Notes: generated from the letters alone by a model not told the origin. 64,000 nt of DNA from Coprobacter secundus (GCA_000803105.1 JTDA01000005.1:1-64000), one strand, 5' to 3'; shown: positions 1 through 8,872, counted from the stretch's first letter. Numbers and translations are program-made.

Positions 1-522
1 TTCATGATAATAGAATCTCACTATAAAATAAGCTTTTCTCTATATGATAGGAGAGAAAATCTTAATTACCACACTAACATCTTATATTTTAGTCTCAAAA
101 ATACGAAATATTTTTATATCCTTGCTGATAAGAGTAGAAAAAAACATAACGTATATGTCAAATATTGTATCGATTTTAAGATTTTGATATAAAAATGTTA
201 AATGTCAACGTATATTAAGTACTTGTTTGGTGGAATATTGGTCGAGATTCTCGAAAATATTTTGATATGAAGTGTACTTGAAAAAAATAAGTAAATGACT
301 GGAAGATTGGATATCATTGCTATTTTGTAGATTATCAAAAGAATTTTGGAAGGGGCTTTTTCGAATTTTGAATGATATTTTGGTTAAAGTCATTATAAAA
401 TGGTGTCTGTTGTAATAATATCGTTAAAGCTTATTAACAAGAAAGATGAAACTTTCTCGGAATATCATTGTTATAAATTCAAAAGAGTTTTTTAATTATA
501 ATCTTTTAAAAACAGAAAGTAT
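1..522. other. AT-rich non-coding stretch
   Basis: I see no convincing gene here. Two short open frames of 62 codons, one on each strand, have no signal peptide, no recognisable motif and strongly AT-driven composition. The segment about 270-410 reads like a heavily decayed coding remnant in places, but I cannot assign it to a family. The last 100 bases presumably carry the promoter of the DUF4136-like gene, but no clear TAnnTTTG box with a partner was found. Confidence 0.5.
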
Positions 523-1158
523 ATGAAAAGATTTGTTCCTATTCTATTGGTATTGTTCTTATTTACAGCGTGTGAAAAAGAACCCAATACGGATGATTTG
601 GACGACAACTTCCTCGTCTATACCGATTATGACAAGACTGAAGATTTTGGTTCGTTTACCAAGTTTTACATCCCTGATAGTATTTTGCTGATTTCAGATA
701 GTAAAGAAGCTCAATACTGGAAAGATGATAATGCATTGCGTATAATCGAAGCTTGTGTCGACAATATGGAAGAACGCGGCTATCAGCGAGTTGATAAGAA
801 GGATCAGGCTGATTTAGGTATTCAAATGAGTTATGTTGAAGATACTCATTATTTTACCGGATATAGTGACCCTTATTGGTGGTGGGATTATCCCGGTTAT
901 TGGTATCCCGGATATTGGGGTAATTGGGGTGGTTGGTATTATCCATATCGTGTAGTGTATAGTTATAATGTAGGTTCTTTGCTTACTGAACTTATTAGTT
1001 TGGAAGTAAATGAGACAACTACTAATACAAAGAAATTGTCTGTTATTTGGGATGCTTACATGACCGGTTTATTGTCATCTTCTCATCGGATAAATACCGA
1101 GTTGGCTATAACTGCGGTTAATCAAGCATTTATACAATCGCCTTATCTGAAAAAATAA
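523..1158 (+). CDS. DUF4136-like lipoprotein
   Basis: This is a predicted lipoprotein of 211 residues. The N-terminus has a basic start, a hydrophobic stretch and a lipobox ending at Cys17 (LFTAC), so it should be anchored in the inner or outer membrane. The body fits the DUF4136 pattern: an N-terminal strand-rich part, a central Trp/Tyr/Gly-rich segment (about residues 117-142, with repeated WW, GYW and GNW) and a C-terminal part ending near the family's usual length. DUF4136 proteins are common in Bacteroidota and have no agreed function. The next gene on the same strand is a small outer-membrane barrel about 90 bases downstream, so the two may be co-transcribed. Confidence 0.8.
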   Translation: MKRFVPILLVLFLFTACEKEPNTDDLDDNFLVYTDYDKTEDFGSFTKFYIPDSILLISDSKEAQYWKDDNALRIIEACVDNMEERGYQRVDKKDQADLGIQMSYVEDTHYFTGYSDPYWWWDYPGYWYPGYWGNWGGWYYPYRVVYSYNVGSLLTELISLEVNETTTNTKKLSVIWDAYMTGLLSSSHRINTELAITAVNQAFIQSPYLKK

Positions 1159-1249
1159 AATAGATAAAGTGTTGTCTGATTTTTTTACTTAAAAAAGAGG
1201 ATAGACATGGTAATTTCAAGAGTAATTAATTAAAATAAAATATGCACAT

Positions 1250-1882
1250 ATGAAAAGAGTAAAAAATATATGGACTAAAGCAGTTCTTTTTGTGGCGCTT
1301 TGTCTGGCTTTTCCTTTTGGTATGAAAGCTCAGGATGTTTCTGATTCGTTCTTTCATATTGATTGGCAATTTAATGTTCCCCTCAATAATAAATTTGCTG
1401 GTGTTGCCAGTGGATGGGGTATGAATTTTGAAGGTGGTTACTATTTTACCGAACATTTTGGTGTAGGAGCATTTATCGCTTATCATACAAATAATGAATA
1501 CATTTCGATGCGAACGATACAGATGACCGACCATTCTGCTGTTACTATGGATCAGCAGCATTCAGTATTTCAATTACCTTTTGGAGCATCTCTACGTTAT
1601 CGTTTTATTCCAGGGAATATGTTTGAACCGTATGTTGCTTTAAAATTAGGGGCAGAGTACGCTCGCATGTCATCTTATTATAATGTTTATAAATCGAAAG
1701 ATGATGATTGGGGATTTACGACTTCGCCTGAAGTAGGTATGACTATTTATCCGACATCAAATCACAATTTTGGATTTCACGTTGCATTGTATTATAGTTA
1801 TGCCACCAATAAGTCAAAAGTTTTGACATACAAAGTTGACGGGTTGAATAATTTTGGATTCCGTTTAGGTGTGACATTCTGA
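1250..1882 (+). CDS. Small outer-membrane beta-barrel protein
   Basis: The 210-residue product has a cleavable signal peptide (about residues 1-28, ending GMKAQ). It is followed by alternating aromatic and glycine-rich strands typical of the OmpA/OprF-like 8-stranded barrel families, for example GGYYFTEHFGVGAFIAYH and FEPYVALKLGAEYAR. It ends in a strand finishing with Phe (RLGVTF), the usual barrel C-terminus for BAM recognition. There is no periplasmic peptidoglycan-binding domain. It follows the DUF4136-like lipoprotein and is closed by a strong terminator. Its specific role is unknown. Confidence 0.78.
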   Translation: MKRVKNIWTKAVLFVALCLAFPFGMKAQDVSDSFFHIDWQFNVPLNNKFAGVASGWGMNFEGGYYFTEHFGVGAFIAYHTNNEYISMRTIQMTDHSAVTMDQQHSVFQLPFGASLRYRFIPGNMFEPYVALKLGAEYARMSSYYNVYKSKDDDWGFTTSPEVGMTIYPTSNHNFGFHVALYYSYATNKSKVLTYKVDGLNNFGFRLGVTF

Positions 1883-1907
1883 CGAGCTGACTTATATATA
1901 TATTTTC

Positions 1908-1957
1908 AAAAGCCTTTGTATTTCTTGTAATAAGAAATTTCAGAGGCTTTTTTTATT
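1908..1957 (+). terminator. Rho-independent terminator
   Basis: A hairpin with arms AAAGCCT and AGGCTTT, extended by ATTTCTT and AAGAAAT around a GTAAT loop, is followed directly by a run of T. It lies 26 bases after the barrel gene's stop codon and closes the first transcription unit. Confidence 0.85.
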
Positions 1958-2080
1958 ATTTATAGTTTGAAATAGAAAACGTTTTTGTTATAAAAAGTTT
2001 TTTTTCGTGTCTGATAGTGGTAAATCTTTGGATTATTATATTTATTTTTGTATTCTGAATATTAACCGGATAATTTGAAT

Positions 2081-2845
2081 ATGGAACACGCATATAACCT
2101 ACTTTTGTGGGGAATGATTTTTTTAGCTGTTATAGTTTTTGTTGCTTTATATTTTGTTAAAGCCGGATATGGTATTATGAGAAATGGGCATTGGGGTCCT
2201 CAAATACCTAATAAATGGGGCTGGCTTTTAATGGAAGCTCCAGTCTTTATTGTTATGGGAATATTATGGTGGAAGTCTGAACGCCGTTTCGAACCTGTTT
2301 GCTTGATATTTTTTTCATTGTTTCAGATACATTATTTGAACCGTTCGTTTATATATCCCTTTTTATTAAAGGGTAAAAGCCCAATGCCTTTGAGTATCAT
2401 ATTGATGGGAGTCGTTTTTAATGTGTTGAATGCTGTGATGCAGGGAGGATGGATTTTCTATTTTTCACCTTCAAATATGTACTCTTTACAATGGCTATAT
2501 ACGCCGCAATTTATATTTGGTACATTTATATTTTTTATGGGAATGTATATTAATATGCATTCTGATTATATTATTCGTCATTTACGTAAACCAGGTGATA
2601 CAAAACACTATCTTCCTCGGGGTGGAATGTTTCGTTATGTGTCTTCTGCCAATTATTTTGGAGAGATTGTGGAATGGATAGGTTTCGCAATTCTTACGTG
2701 GTCATTGGCTGGTACAGTTTTTGCCATTTGGACTTTTGCGAATCTTGTTCCACGGGCAAATGCGATTTATCATCGGTATGAAGATATGTTTGGAGAAGAA
2801 TTTGTTAAAGAAAAACGGAAAAGAGTAATTCCTTTTATTTATTGA
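2081..2845 (+). CDS. 3-oxo-5-alpha-steroid 4-dehydrogenase (steroid 5-alpha-reductase family)
   Basis: This polytopic membrane protein of about 254 residues belongs to the steroid 5-alpha-reductase family (PF02544). Those enzymes use NADPH to reduce the delta-4 double bond of 3-oxo steroids to the 5-alpha (allo) configuration. The C-terminal signature is clear: NMHSDYIIRHLRKPGDTKHY, then SSANYFGEIVEWIGFAI, then HRYEDMFGEEF and a final RVIPFIY. Several hydrophobic helices precede it. I chose ATG at 2081; an in-frame TTG two codons upstream is less likely. The Old Yellow Enzyme and two dehydrogenases follow on the same strand (gap about 100 bases, then overlaps). That matches the 5AR/5BR/3-beta-HSDH arrangement reported in gut Bacteroidales that make isoallolithocholate. 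The actual substrate (bile acid or steroid hormone) is inferred. Confidence 0.88.
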   Translation: MEHAYNLLLWGMIFLAVIVFVALYFVKAGYGIMRNGHWGPQIPNKWGWLLMEAPVFIVMGILWWKSERRFEPVCLIFFSLFQIHYLNRSFIYPFLLKGKSPMPLSIILMGVVFNVLNAVMQGGWIFYFSPSNMYSLQWLYTPQFIFGTFIFFMGMYINMHSDYIIRHLRKPGDTKHYLPRGGMFRYVSSANYFGEIVEWIGFAILTWSLAGTVFAIWTFANLVPRANAIYHRYEDMFGEEFVKEKRKRVIPFIY

Positions 2846-2948
2846 GATAGCAAAAAAAGGAAATTATACGAATTTTTGTTGTGGAAAATTTGGAAAGATA
2901 ACCGAGTGATCGAAATTTTTCCTACAAAAGATATAATATTAAAATAGT

Positions 2949-4184
2949 ATGGAAAATTCAGTTTTATTTACACCGGCTAAGGTAGGACCATTGACGTTAC
3001 GTAACCGGACTATTCGTGCTGCAGCTTTTGAAGGGATGTGCGCGGGCAACGGGCCAACTAATTTATTGTATAATTATCATAAAAGTGTAGCAGCGGGAGG
3101 TGTAGGAATGACGACGTTAGCTTACGCTGCAGTTACTCGTAGTGGACTTTCTTTTCCTCATCAATTATGGTTACGCCGTGAAATAGTACCCGGGCTTAAG
3201 CATATTACTGATGCGATTCATTCAGAGCAAGCAGCTGCATCGATTCAGATAGGACATTGTGGAAATATGTCTCATAGAAGTACAGCGGGGCAGCTTCCAA
3301 TATCAGCATCTACGGGTTTTAATCTTTATTCTCCTACATTTGTCAGAGGGATGCGTAAGGCTGAAATTATAGATATGGCCAAAGAGTTTGGAAAATCTAT
3401 TCGGTTGATACGAGAAGCCGGATTTGATGCGGTGGAAGTACACGCTGGGCATGGTTATTTGATAAGCCAGTTTTTATCTCCTTATACCAATCATCGTCGA
3501 GATGAATATGGAGGAGTATTGGAAAATCGGATGAGGTTTATGCAAATGTGCATAAATGAGGTTCTTGAAGAAGCTAAAGATGATATTGCTGTTATTGTGA
3601 AGATGAATATGCGTGATGGCTTTAAGTCGGGGATGGATATTGACGAATGTCTTCAAGTAGGGAAAGAGTTGGAGAAACTGGGGGTGCATGCATTGGTGCT
3701 TAGTGGGGGATTTGTTAGTAAAGCTCCTATGTATGTTATGAGAGGCGAAATGCCTATTTACACTATGACATACTATATGAAACAGCTGTGGTTAAAATAT
3801 GGGGTACGTATGTTTGGACATATGATGATTCCGGATGCACCTTTTAAAGAAGCCTACTTTTATGAGGATGCTTTAAAATTTAGGGAAATGTTAAAATTGC
3901 CTCTGATTTATGTTGGGGGGTTGGTATCTCGAGAAAAAATAGATATGGTACTAAATTCAGGATTTGAGTTCGTAGCTATGGCTCGGGCCTTAATAAATGA
4001 ACCAGATTTTGTAAATAGGATGAAAAGTGAAGGGGAATTGCGTTGTGGCTGTGATCATGTTAATTATTGTATCGCTCGTATGTATAGTAGAGAAATGGCG
4101 TGCCATAAACATCTTAATGATTTGCCTCCTGCTATTATAAAAGAATTGGAAAAGAATAAGAAAAAAAATGGAGAGTGCTGTTAA
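2949..4184 (+). CDS. Old Yellow Enzyme-type NADH:flavin oxidoreductase (candidate 5-beta-reductase / BaiCD-like)
   Basis: The 411-residue protein is an FMN-binding TIM barrel of the Old Yellow Enzyme / 2,4-dienoyl-CoA reductase family. Visible motifs are the N-terminal LFTPAKVGPLTLRNR, QIGHCGNMSHR near residue 100-110, and the diagnostic VHAGHGYLISQFLSPYTNHR followed by DEYGG and ENR (about 164-193). The FMN phosphate site is IYVGGLVSR. It ends after the barrel with a cysteine group (C366, C368, C374, C385) resembling the 4Fe-4S site of larger family members, and lacks their C-terminal FAD/NADH half. The family includes BaiCD/BaiH, which reduce delta-4 bile-acid intermediates. Next to a 5-alpha-reductase, a 5-beta-directed or delta-4/delta-6 reductase role is likely. 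The 3' end overlaps the next gene by 17 bases. Confidence 0.85.
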   Translation: MENSVLFTPAKVGPLTLRNRTIRAAAFEGMCAGNGPTNLLYNYHKSVAAGGVGMTTLAYAAVTRSGLSFPHQLWLRREIVPGLKHITDAIHSEQAAASIQIGHCGNMSHRSTAGQLPISASTGFNLYSPTFVRGMRKAEIIDMAKEFGKSIRLIREAGFDAVEVHAGHGYLISQFLSPYTNHRRDEYGGVLENRMRFMQMCINEVLEEAKDDIAVIVKMNMRDGFKSGMDIDECLQVGKELEKLGVHALVLSGGFVSKAPMYVMRGEMPIYTMTYYMKQLWLKYGVRMFGHMMIPDAPFKEAYFYEDALKFREMLKLPLIYVGGLVSREKIDMVLNSGFEFVAMARALINEPDFVNRMKSEGELRCGCDHVNYCIARMYSREMACHKHLNDLPPAIIKELEKNKKKNGECC

Positions 4185-4974
4185 GGGAAAAACTGTAGCG
4201 TTGGTAACTGGAGCTAGTTCAGGGATTGGCTATGAATATGCTCGACAATTGGCCGAAAGAAGATATAATTTGTTATTAGTAAGTAATGAAGAGGAACCGA
4301 TACAAAAAGTAGCAAGAGAATTATCTATACATTATTCCGTTTCTGTTGAGGGATTATATCGAGATTTGTCACATTTAGATGCGGCTTCGAGTTTGTATTG
4401 TTATTGTCGGGAAAATGATATTGTAGTTGAGATTTTGATTAATAATGCCGGGATATTTTTTTTTAATGATGTAATCAATGTAAATACAGGTAAATTGTCA
4501 GTAATAGTTAATCTTCATGTTTATACAGTAACGATGCTGTGTCATTTTTTTGGAGAAGATATGGCAAAAAGGGGAAAGGGATACATTCTGAATATGTCTT
4601 CTTTAGCTGCAAAGATACCATATCCGGGAATATCAGTATATGCTGCAACAAAATCATATGTACGTACTTTGTCAAAGGCGATGTATAATGAAATGTATGA
4701 TAAAGGTGTAATAGTGACAGCTGTATGTCCAGGTGGAGTTGCGACTAATTTGTATAATTTGAAACCGGAATTATTGAGACTTGGAGTTCGTTTAGGGATT
4801 CTTATGCCTACAAAAAAATTAGCGTATAGGGGTTTGTCTGCTATGTTTGCTGGAAAAAGATGTATTACACCAGGTTGGATAAATTATTTATTTTCTTTCG
4901 GAGCTACATGTGTTCCATCTGTTGTTGTTCGTATGATAAAGCGGAAAGCAAAATTTTATCAGTATGGAAAATAA
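4168..4974 (+). CDS. Short-chain dehydrogenase (candidate 3-beta-hydroxysteroid dehydrogenase)
   Basis: This is a classical SDR of 268 residues with the cofactor motif TGASSGIG (14-21), NNAG (92-95), a catalytic Ser in NMSS (144-145) and YAATK (Y158, K162). The overall pattern is that of the DltE / 17-beta-HSD12-like SDRs, with a hydrophobic C-terminal segment (INYLFSFGATCVPSVVVR) that may associate with the membrane. Sitting behind 5-alpha- and OYE-type reductases, it would plausibly interconvert a 3-oxo and a 3-beta-hydroxy steroid or bile acid. It overlaps the upstream gene by 17 bases and the downstream SDR by 11, so translation is probably coupled. The exact position and stereochemistry acted on cannot be read from sequence. 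Confidence 0.85.
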   Translation: MESAVKGKTVALVTGASSGIGYEYARQLAERRYNLLLVSNEEEPIQKVARELSIHYSVSVEGLYRDLSHLDAASSLYCYCRENDIVVEILINNAGIFFFNDVINVNTGKLSVIVNLHVYTVTMLCHFFGEDMAKRGKGYILNMSSLAAKIPYPGISVYAATKSYVRTLSKAMYNEMYDKGVIVTAVCPGGVATNLYNLKPELLRLGVRLGILMPTKKLAYRGLSAMFAGKRCITPGWINYLFSFGATCVPSVVVRMIKRKAKFYQYGK

Positions 4975-5806
4975 GGGATATATTATTATTACCGGTGCTA
5001 ATGGAGGAATGGGAGCATCCCTTACAGAATCATTGATAAAATTAGGCTATCGGGTATTGATGGCATGTCGTAATATAGAAAAAGGTGAGGAAATAAAAGA
5101 ACGACTTGTATCTTTGTATGGGGGAGCGGATATTAAGCTTTATACTTTAGATTTGGCTTCGTTCGATTCTATCAAATATTTTACTGAACGATTGTATGAA
5201 GATAAAATTCGAATTGCTGCGTTAATTAATAATGCAGGGGTAATGAATCGGGATTTTTTGTTGACGGCTGATGGATTCGAACAAAATTTAGGAGTTAATT
5301 ATATAGGAACATATTTACTTACTCGGCGTGTGATACCTCTTTTAGAGGAAAAAGGCCATATTATAAATACCGGTTCTCTTACATATCGGATAGGAAAGGT
5401 CAGCAGTAAAATGTTTATTCCAGATAAAAAGCATTATACCCGCTTTGGAACATATGGTATATCGAAACAAGCAGTTATTCTTTTTACATTGGAATTGGCA
5501 GAGCGACTTAAAGGAGAAAAAATTATAGTAAATGCTGTAGATCCTGGAGTCGTGGATACAGGTATTATTACAATGCACCGATGGTTTGACCCAATTGTCG
5601 ATTGGATTTTCAGGCCAATAATTCGTACCCCTGCTCAAGGAGTAGAACGTACGTTACTGTTATTGACGGGCAAGGTTGATTGCAATCAATCGGGAATATA
5701 TTGGGGACGTTATCGTCCTGTGATGATATCACCTAAAGTGCTGAATAACCCATATCGTTGGCGGCTTTGGAATGATACGGAAAAAATTGTTTCAAAATGG
5801 TTATAA
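4964..5806 (+). CDS. Second short-chain dehydrogenase, retinol-dehydrogenase-like
   Basis: The 280-residue SDR carries TGANGGMG (10-17), NNAG (89-92), a catalytic Ser (TGS, 138) and YGISK (Y164, K168). Its layout, with a longer loop between the Ser and Tyr motifs and PGVVDTGI after the active site, resembles retinol dehydrogenase / WW-domain oxidoreductase-type SDRs rather than its neighbour, so it is not a simple duplicate. Being fourth in a steroid-reduction cluster with an 11-base overlap, it is a candidate for a further hydroxysteroid position (3-alpha, 7, 12 or 17), which is inference. No terminator hairpin is evident after it. Confidence 0.83.
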   Translation: MENKGYIIITGANGGMGASLTESLIKLGYRVLMACRNIEKGEEIKERLVSLYGGADIKLYTLDLASFDSIKYFTERLYEDKIRIAALINNAGVMNRDFLLTADGFEQNLGVNYIGTYLLTRRVIPLLEEKGHIINTGSLTYRIGKVSSKMFIPDKKHYTRFGTYGISKQAVILFTLELAERLKGEKIIVNAVDPGVVDTGIITMHRWFDPIVDWIFRPIIRTPAQGVERTLLLLTGKVDCNQSGIYWGRYRPVMISPKVLNNPYRWRLWNDTEKIVSKWL

Positions 5807-6087
5807 TTCGCCCTTTCGGTAATATAAATTGTTTTTTCATTGTTTGTTTTTGCTATTTATATCTTTTCAAAATACATTTATTTTTTATGTAGAGTTGTGA
5901 ATTTATTAAAGCGAATCAAAATAGAATAGAAAAGCTTTTTTCTTGTATACTAAGAATCCATATTTTTCGTTATTTGATAAAAGAATGACAATATTTGTAG
6001 CATTTGAATTTGGGCCACATTTTTAATGAATGAGATTTATTATAATTTTGTTACTTTTCAAGTATGCTCAGGTAAAATAGAATTTAT
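5807..6087. other. Intergenic AT-rich region with candidate promoter
   Basis: There is no gene in these 281 bases. The only feature I can support is a TAATTTTG box (6043-6050) that fits the Bacteroides -7 element, 37 bases before the glycosyltransferase start, with a weak TTTT partner 18 bases upstream. Confidence 0.45.
6021..6050 (+). promoter_or_regulatory. Candidate promoter of the GT2 gene
   Basis: TAATTTTG at 6043-6050 matches TAnnTTTG. The -33 element is poor (TTTT at 6021-6024). Distance to the start codon is compatible with a short leader. Confidence 0.4.
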
Positions 6088-7266
6088 ATGAATGATATCC
6101 TGATATCTATTATTATTGTAAATTATAATGTAAAATATTTTTTAGAGCAGTGCCTTACTTCAGTTTCCCGTGCTATAGAAGGTATAAATGCTGAAATATA
6201 TGTTGTAGATAATAACTCTACAGATGGCTCTGTTGAATATTTACGTTCTCGGTTTCCTCAAGTAATATTTATAGAAAATGTTTCAAATCCAGGTTTTTCT
6301 AAAGCAAATAATCAGGCGATAGAACTTGCAAAAGGGAAATATATATTATTGCTAAACCCAGATACAATTATTGGAGAGGATATATTACATAATTTGTGTG
6401 CTTTTATGGAGAAGCATTCTGAAGCTGGAGGGGTGGGAGTAAAAATGTTGGATGGACGTGGAAATTTTTTACCGGAAAGTAAACGAAGTTTTCCTTCTCC
6501 ATGGGTTTCTTTTTGTAAAATATTTGGCTTATCAAAATTGTTTCCATATTCTTCTGTTTTTTCCAAATATTCTCTTTTGTATCTTGAAGCAGATAAACAA
6601 CATTGTGTAGATGTTTTGTCTGGAGCATTTATGTTATTACGCAAAGAAGCATTGGATAAATGTGGATTGTTAGATACTTCCTTTTTCATGTATGGGGAAG
6701 ATATAGACCTTTCCTATCGATTGGTGTTAGGTGGATATAAAAATTATTATCTTCCAGAAAAAATTCTTCATTATAAAGGAGAGAGTACCAAGCATAATGA
6801 TATAAAATATATTCAGGCTTTTTATGGAGCTATGCATATTTTTTATAAAAAGTATTATCCTCATTCAGGATGGTTGACTTCTTCCATGATAAAGATGGCG
6901 ATATGGTCAAAAGCTTTAGTTGATATAATTTCACGATCATTACGGGTAAGACCTTTGTTGAAAAATGAGCATCAGCGTATGTTAGTGGTTTGTGTGGGTA
7001 AACATTATGAAGATATTAAAACTGTTATTTTAAGAAAAATGCCAGAATTGAATAATATATATTTGTGGGATTTAAGAAAAGAATCTTTGCCAAAAGGTGA
7101 GGAGTTTGTCGCAGAGTGGAGTCAATATACAGATATTACCTTTTGTTTTCCAGATATATCATTTTCTCAGATATTGCAAAATATAAATGTTTCTTATGTA
7201 AGACGGAAAACGTATCATATTTATAATCTGGAGAGCAGACAATTAATTTCTCCAGGTAATAAATGA
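6088..7266 (+). CDS. Family 2 glycosyltransferase with C-terminal extension
   Basis: The N-terminal 250 or so residues are a GT2 (GT-A fold) domain related to rhamnosyl- and galactofuranosyl-transferases. It has ISIIIVNYN at the start, VVDNNSTDGS (39-48), GFSKANNQA, LLLNPDT (88-93, the metal/nucleotide site region), a DVLSGAFMLLRKEA segment, and MYGEDIDLSYR with the acidic catalytic pair. The last 140 residues (after TKHNDIKY) match nothing I recognise. They contain SKALVDIISRSLRVRP, which might be a membrane-facing amphipathic stretch. It stands alone between a steroid cluster and a convergent aminotransferase, so the acceptor (envelope polysaccharide or glycolipid) is unknown. Confidence 0.88.
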   Translation: MNDILISIIIVNYNVKYFLEQCLTSVSRAIEGINAEIYVVDNNSTDGSVEYLRSRFPQVIFIENVSNPGFSKANNQAIELAKGKYILLLNPDTIIGEDILHNLCAFMEKHSEAGGVGVKMLDGRGNFLPESKRSFPSPWVSFCKIFGLSKLFPYSSVFSKYSLLYLEADKQHCVDVLSGAFMLLRKEALDKCGLLDTSFFMYGEDIDLSYRLVLGGYKNYYLPEKILHYKGESTKHNDIKYIQAFYGAMHIFYKKYYPHSGWLTSSMIKMAIWSKALVDIISRSLRVRPLLKNEHQRMLVVCVGKHYEDIKTVILRKMPELNNIYLWDLRKESLPKGEEFVAEWSQYTDITFCFPDISFSQILQNINVSYVRRKTYHIYNLESRQLISPGNK

Positions 7267-7344
7267 AAGAAATGAACCTATGAAATGCTTTTCTAAAATT
7301 AAATAAAAATATTTCATTTCAGAGAAACACTTCACAAGCTTATT

Positions 7345-8658
7345 CTATATTTCATGATCTTTTTTAAATTGGCTCAATCTTTCTTCTAATAGGGAATATT
7401 GGTGATCTTTAATGAAAGAAGTACAAGCTCTTAGCCCTTCTTGATTACTACCTGTTGTACTTAAAGATATAGCACTTATACCATAAAAAATAAGTTCTTT
7501 CATGAGTTCTCCTCCAGTCATGCCGGGATAAGCAATAGTGAAATAAAAACCATCAGCAATAGGAGCGTCTAAATCATGATCATAGACAATGTAAAATCCA
7601 TTTTTTGTAAATATATCTTTTAATTTTTTTGCCCTGCGGCCATATTCTTTAATATCAGACACGAAGTCGTAAGTACCGTCGGCTGCAGCTTTAAACATAG
7701 CAGCTAAAGCATACTGTGCAGAGTGGCTTGTCCCGGAAGATAGAGCATATAATACTCTATGTATATATACTGTGCCAAATGTCCCGGTTCCATATATTTG
7801 AGTTAATCCTGGATATGAACGATGGTATAGTTTGTCAGAGATTGCAGTAATACCGATTCGTTGTCCTGCGTAGCTGAATGCTTTAGACCCAGAAATTTGT
7901 AAAATATAGTTATTAGTATAATGGGAGACACTTGCTTGATAAGGAGGAGCGTACGGTTTGCCGAGATCTTTACGGAAATCCATTGCAAAATAAGCGAGAT
8001 CTTCAATAACGATAGTATTATATTTGTCAGATAATTCTCCGATAATTTGAAGTTCTTCATCTGTTAGACAAAACCATGCAGGATTGTTGGGATTGGAATA
8101 TATTATTGCGGCAATATTTCCTTTAGAAAGATATTTTTCTAAAATTTCTCTTAATTTGTTTCCTCTGTAATGATAGACGTCGAACGATTCGTATTGATAC
8201 CCCATGACTGTAATTTGTTGTTTTTGTACAGGGAATCCGGGGTCAATGAATAGTATTGTTTTTTTATTAGGAAAACATTGTCCGCAAGTAAGAAATGATG
8301 CGAAGGTTCCCTGCATAGAACCTGTTACCGGGACACAGCACTCAGGAGGAACATCCGTATTTATAAAGGCCTTGATAAATCGAGAGGCTTCATTTTTTAC
8401 TTCAGGTATACCATTTATATTGGGGTAAATGGAAGCTACACCATTTTTTAGTGCATTGATTTCAGCTTTTAGTCCAACTTCTGCAGCTTTTAACCCGGGA
8501 ACTCCCATTTCCATATGTATAAATTCTATGTGAGTTTCCTGCTCCAATTGGTTTGATATTGCAACGACTTCTCGAATAGTTGCTTTACCAAAATCTGTAA
8601 GGCCACAGTTTTCTATTAGTTGTTTGGTTATCTGATAGTTTACTGGAGTATTTTTCAT
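7345..8658 (-). CDS. PLP-dependent aminotransferase, class I/II (fold type I)
   Basis: The 437-residue product is an aspartate-aminotransferase-like enzyme. The PLP lysine is K259 in ISGSKAFSYAGQRIG, which is followed by the phosphate-binding Arg. YSNPNNPAW (187-195) carries the conserved NPNNP, VIEDLAY (217-223) the Asp that contacts the pyridine nitrogen, and TGSMQGTF (112-119) the cofactor phosphate loop. The conserved C-terminal Arg is probably in EGLRACTS. The substrate cannot be told from these motifs. It is divergent from tRNA-Asp and has its own promoter. Confidence 0.85.
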   Translation of the reverse strand: MKNTPVNYQITKQLIENCGLTDFGKATIREVVAISNQLEQETHIEFIHMEMGVPGLKAAEVGLKAEINALKNGVASIYPNINGIPEVKNEASRFIKAFINTDVPPECCVPVTGSMQGTFASFLTCGQCFPNKKTILFIDPGFPVQKQQITVMGYQYESFDVYHYRGNKLREILEKYLSKGNIAAIIYSNPNNPAWFCLTDEELQIIGELSDKYNTIVIEDLAYFAMDFRKDLGKPYAPPYQASVSHYTNNYILQISGSKAFSYAGQRIGITAISDKLYHRSYPGLTQIYGTGTFGTVYIHRVLYALSSGTSHSAQYALAAMFKAAADGTYDFVSDIKEYGRRAKKLKDIFTKNGFYIVYDHDLDAPIADGFYFTIAYPGMTGGELMKELIFYGISAISLSTTGSNQEGLRACTSFIKDHQYSLLEERLSQFKKDHEI

Positions 8659-8681
8659 GAGTTATTTATTTTATGATAATA

Positions 8682-8712
8682 CAAAAGTAAGAAAATAATC
8701 AAATAATGCCAA
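8682..8712 (-). promoter_or_regulatory. Promoter of the aminotransferase gene
   Basis: Reading the minus strand, TTG (8712-8710), then 20 bases, then TACTTTTG (8689-8682) matches the Bacteroidota sigma-ABfr consensus. The start codon follows 24 bases downstream. Confidence 0.65.
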
Positions 8713-8729
8713 TTTTTTTACTCAAACTA

Positions 8730-8759
8730 TTGCGGAATAAAAAAAAGTGTCTATCTTTG
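8730..8759 (+). promoter_or_regulatory. Promoter of tRNA-Asp
   Basis: TTG at 8730-8732, then a 19-base spacer and TATCTTTG at 8752-8759, is a textbook Bacteroides promoter. It is back-to-back with the aminotransferase promoter. The tRNA-Gly gene at 57557 has the same boxes and the same spacing. Confidence 0.8.
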
Positions 8760-8798
8760 CAAGCGCAAATGAGAACAAGAGTGTTCTAATAATAAAAT

Positions 8799-8872
8799 GG
8801 TGCGGTAGTTCAGCTGGTTAGAATACATGCCTGTCACGCATGGGGTCGCGGGTTCGAGTCCCGTCCGCACCG
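8799..8872 (+). tRNA. tRNA-Asp (GUC)
   Basis: A complete cloverleaf: acceptor stem GGTGCGG paired with CCGCACC, D-loop AGTTCAGCTGGTTAGA, anticodon loop CTGTCAC giving anticodon GUC, T-loop GGTTCGAGTCC, and discriminator G. CCA is not encoded, as is usual in Bacteroidota tRNA genes. Confidence 0.97.

Noticed and set aside
4..393. Two 62-codon open frames at the left edge, one on each strand
   Set aside because: No signal, motif or ribosome-binding context; composition follows the AT-rich background and they lie in an otherwise gene-free stretch.
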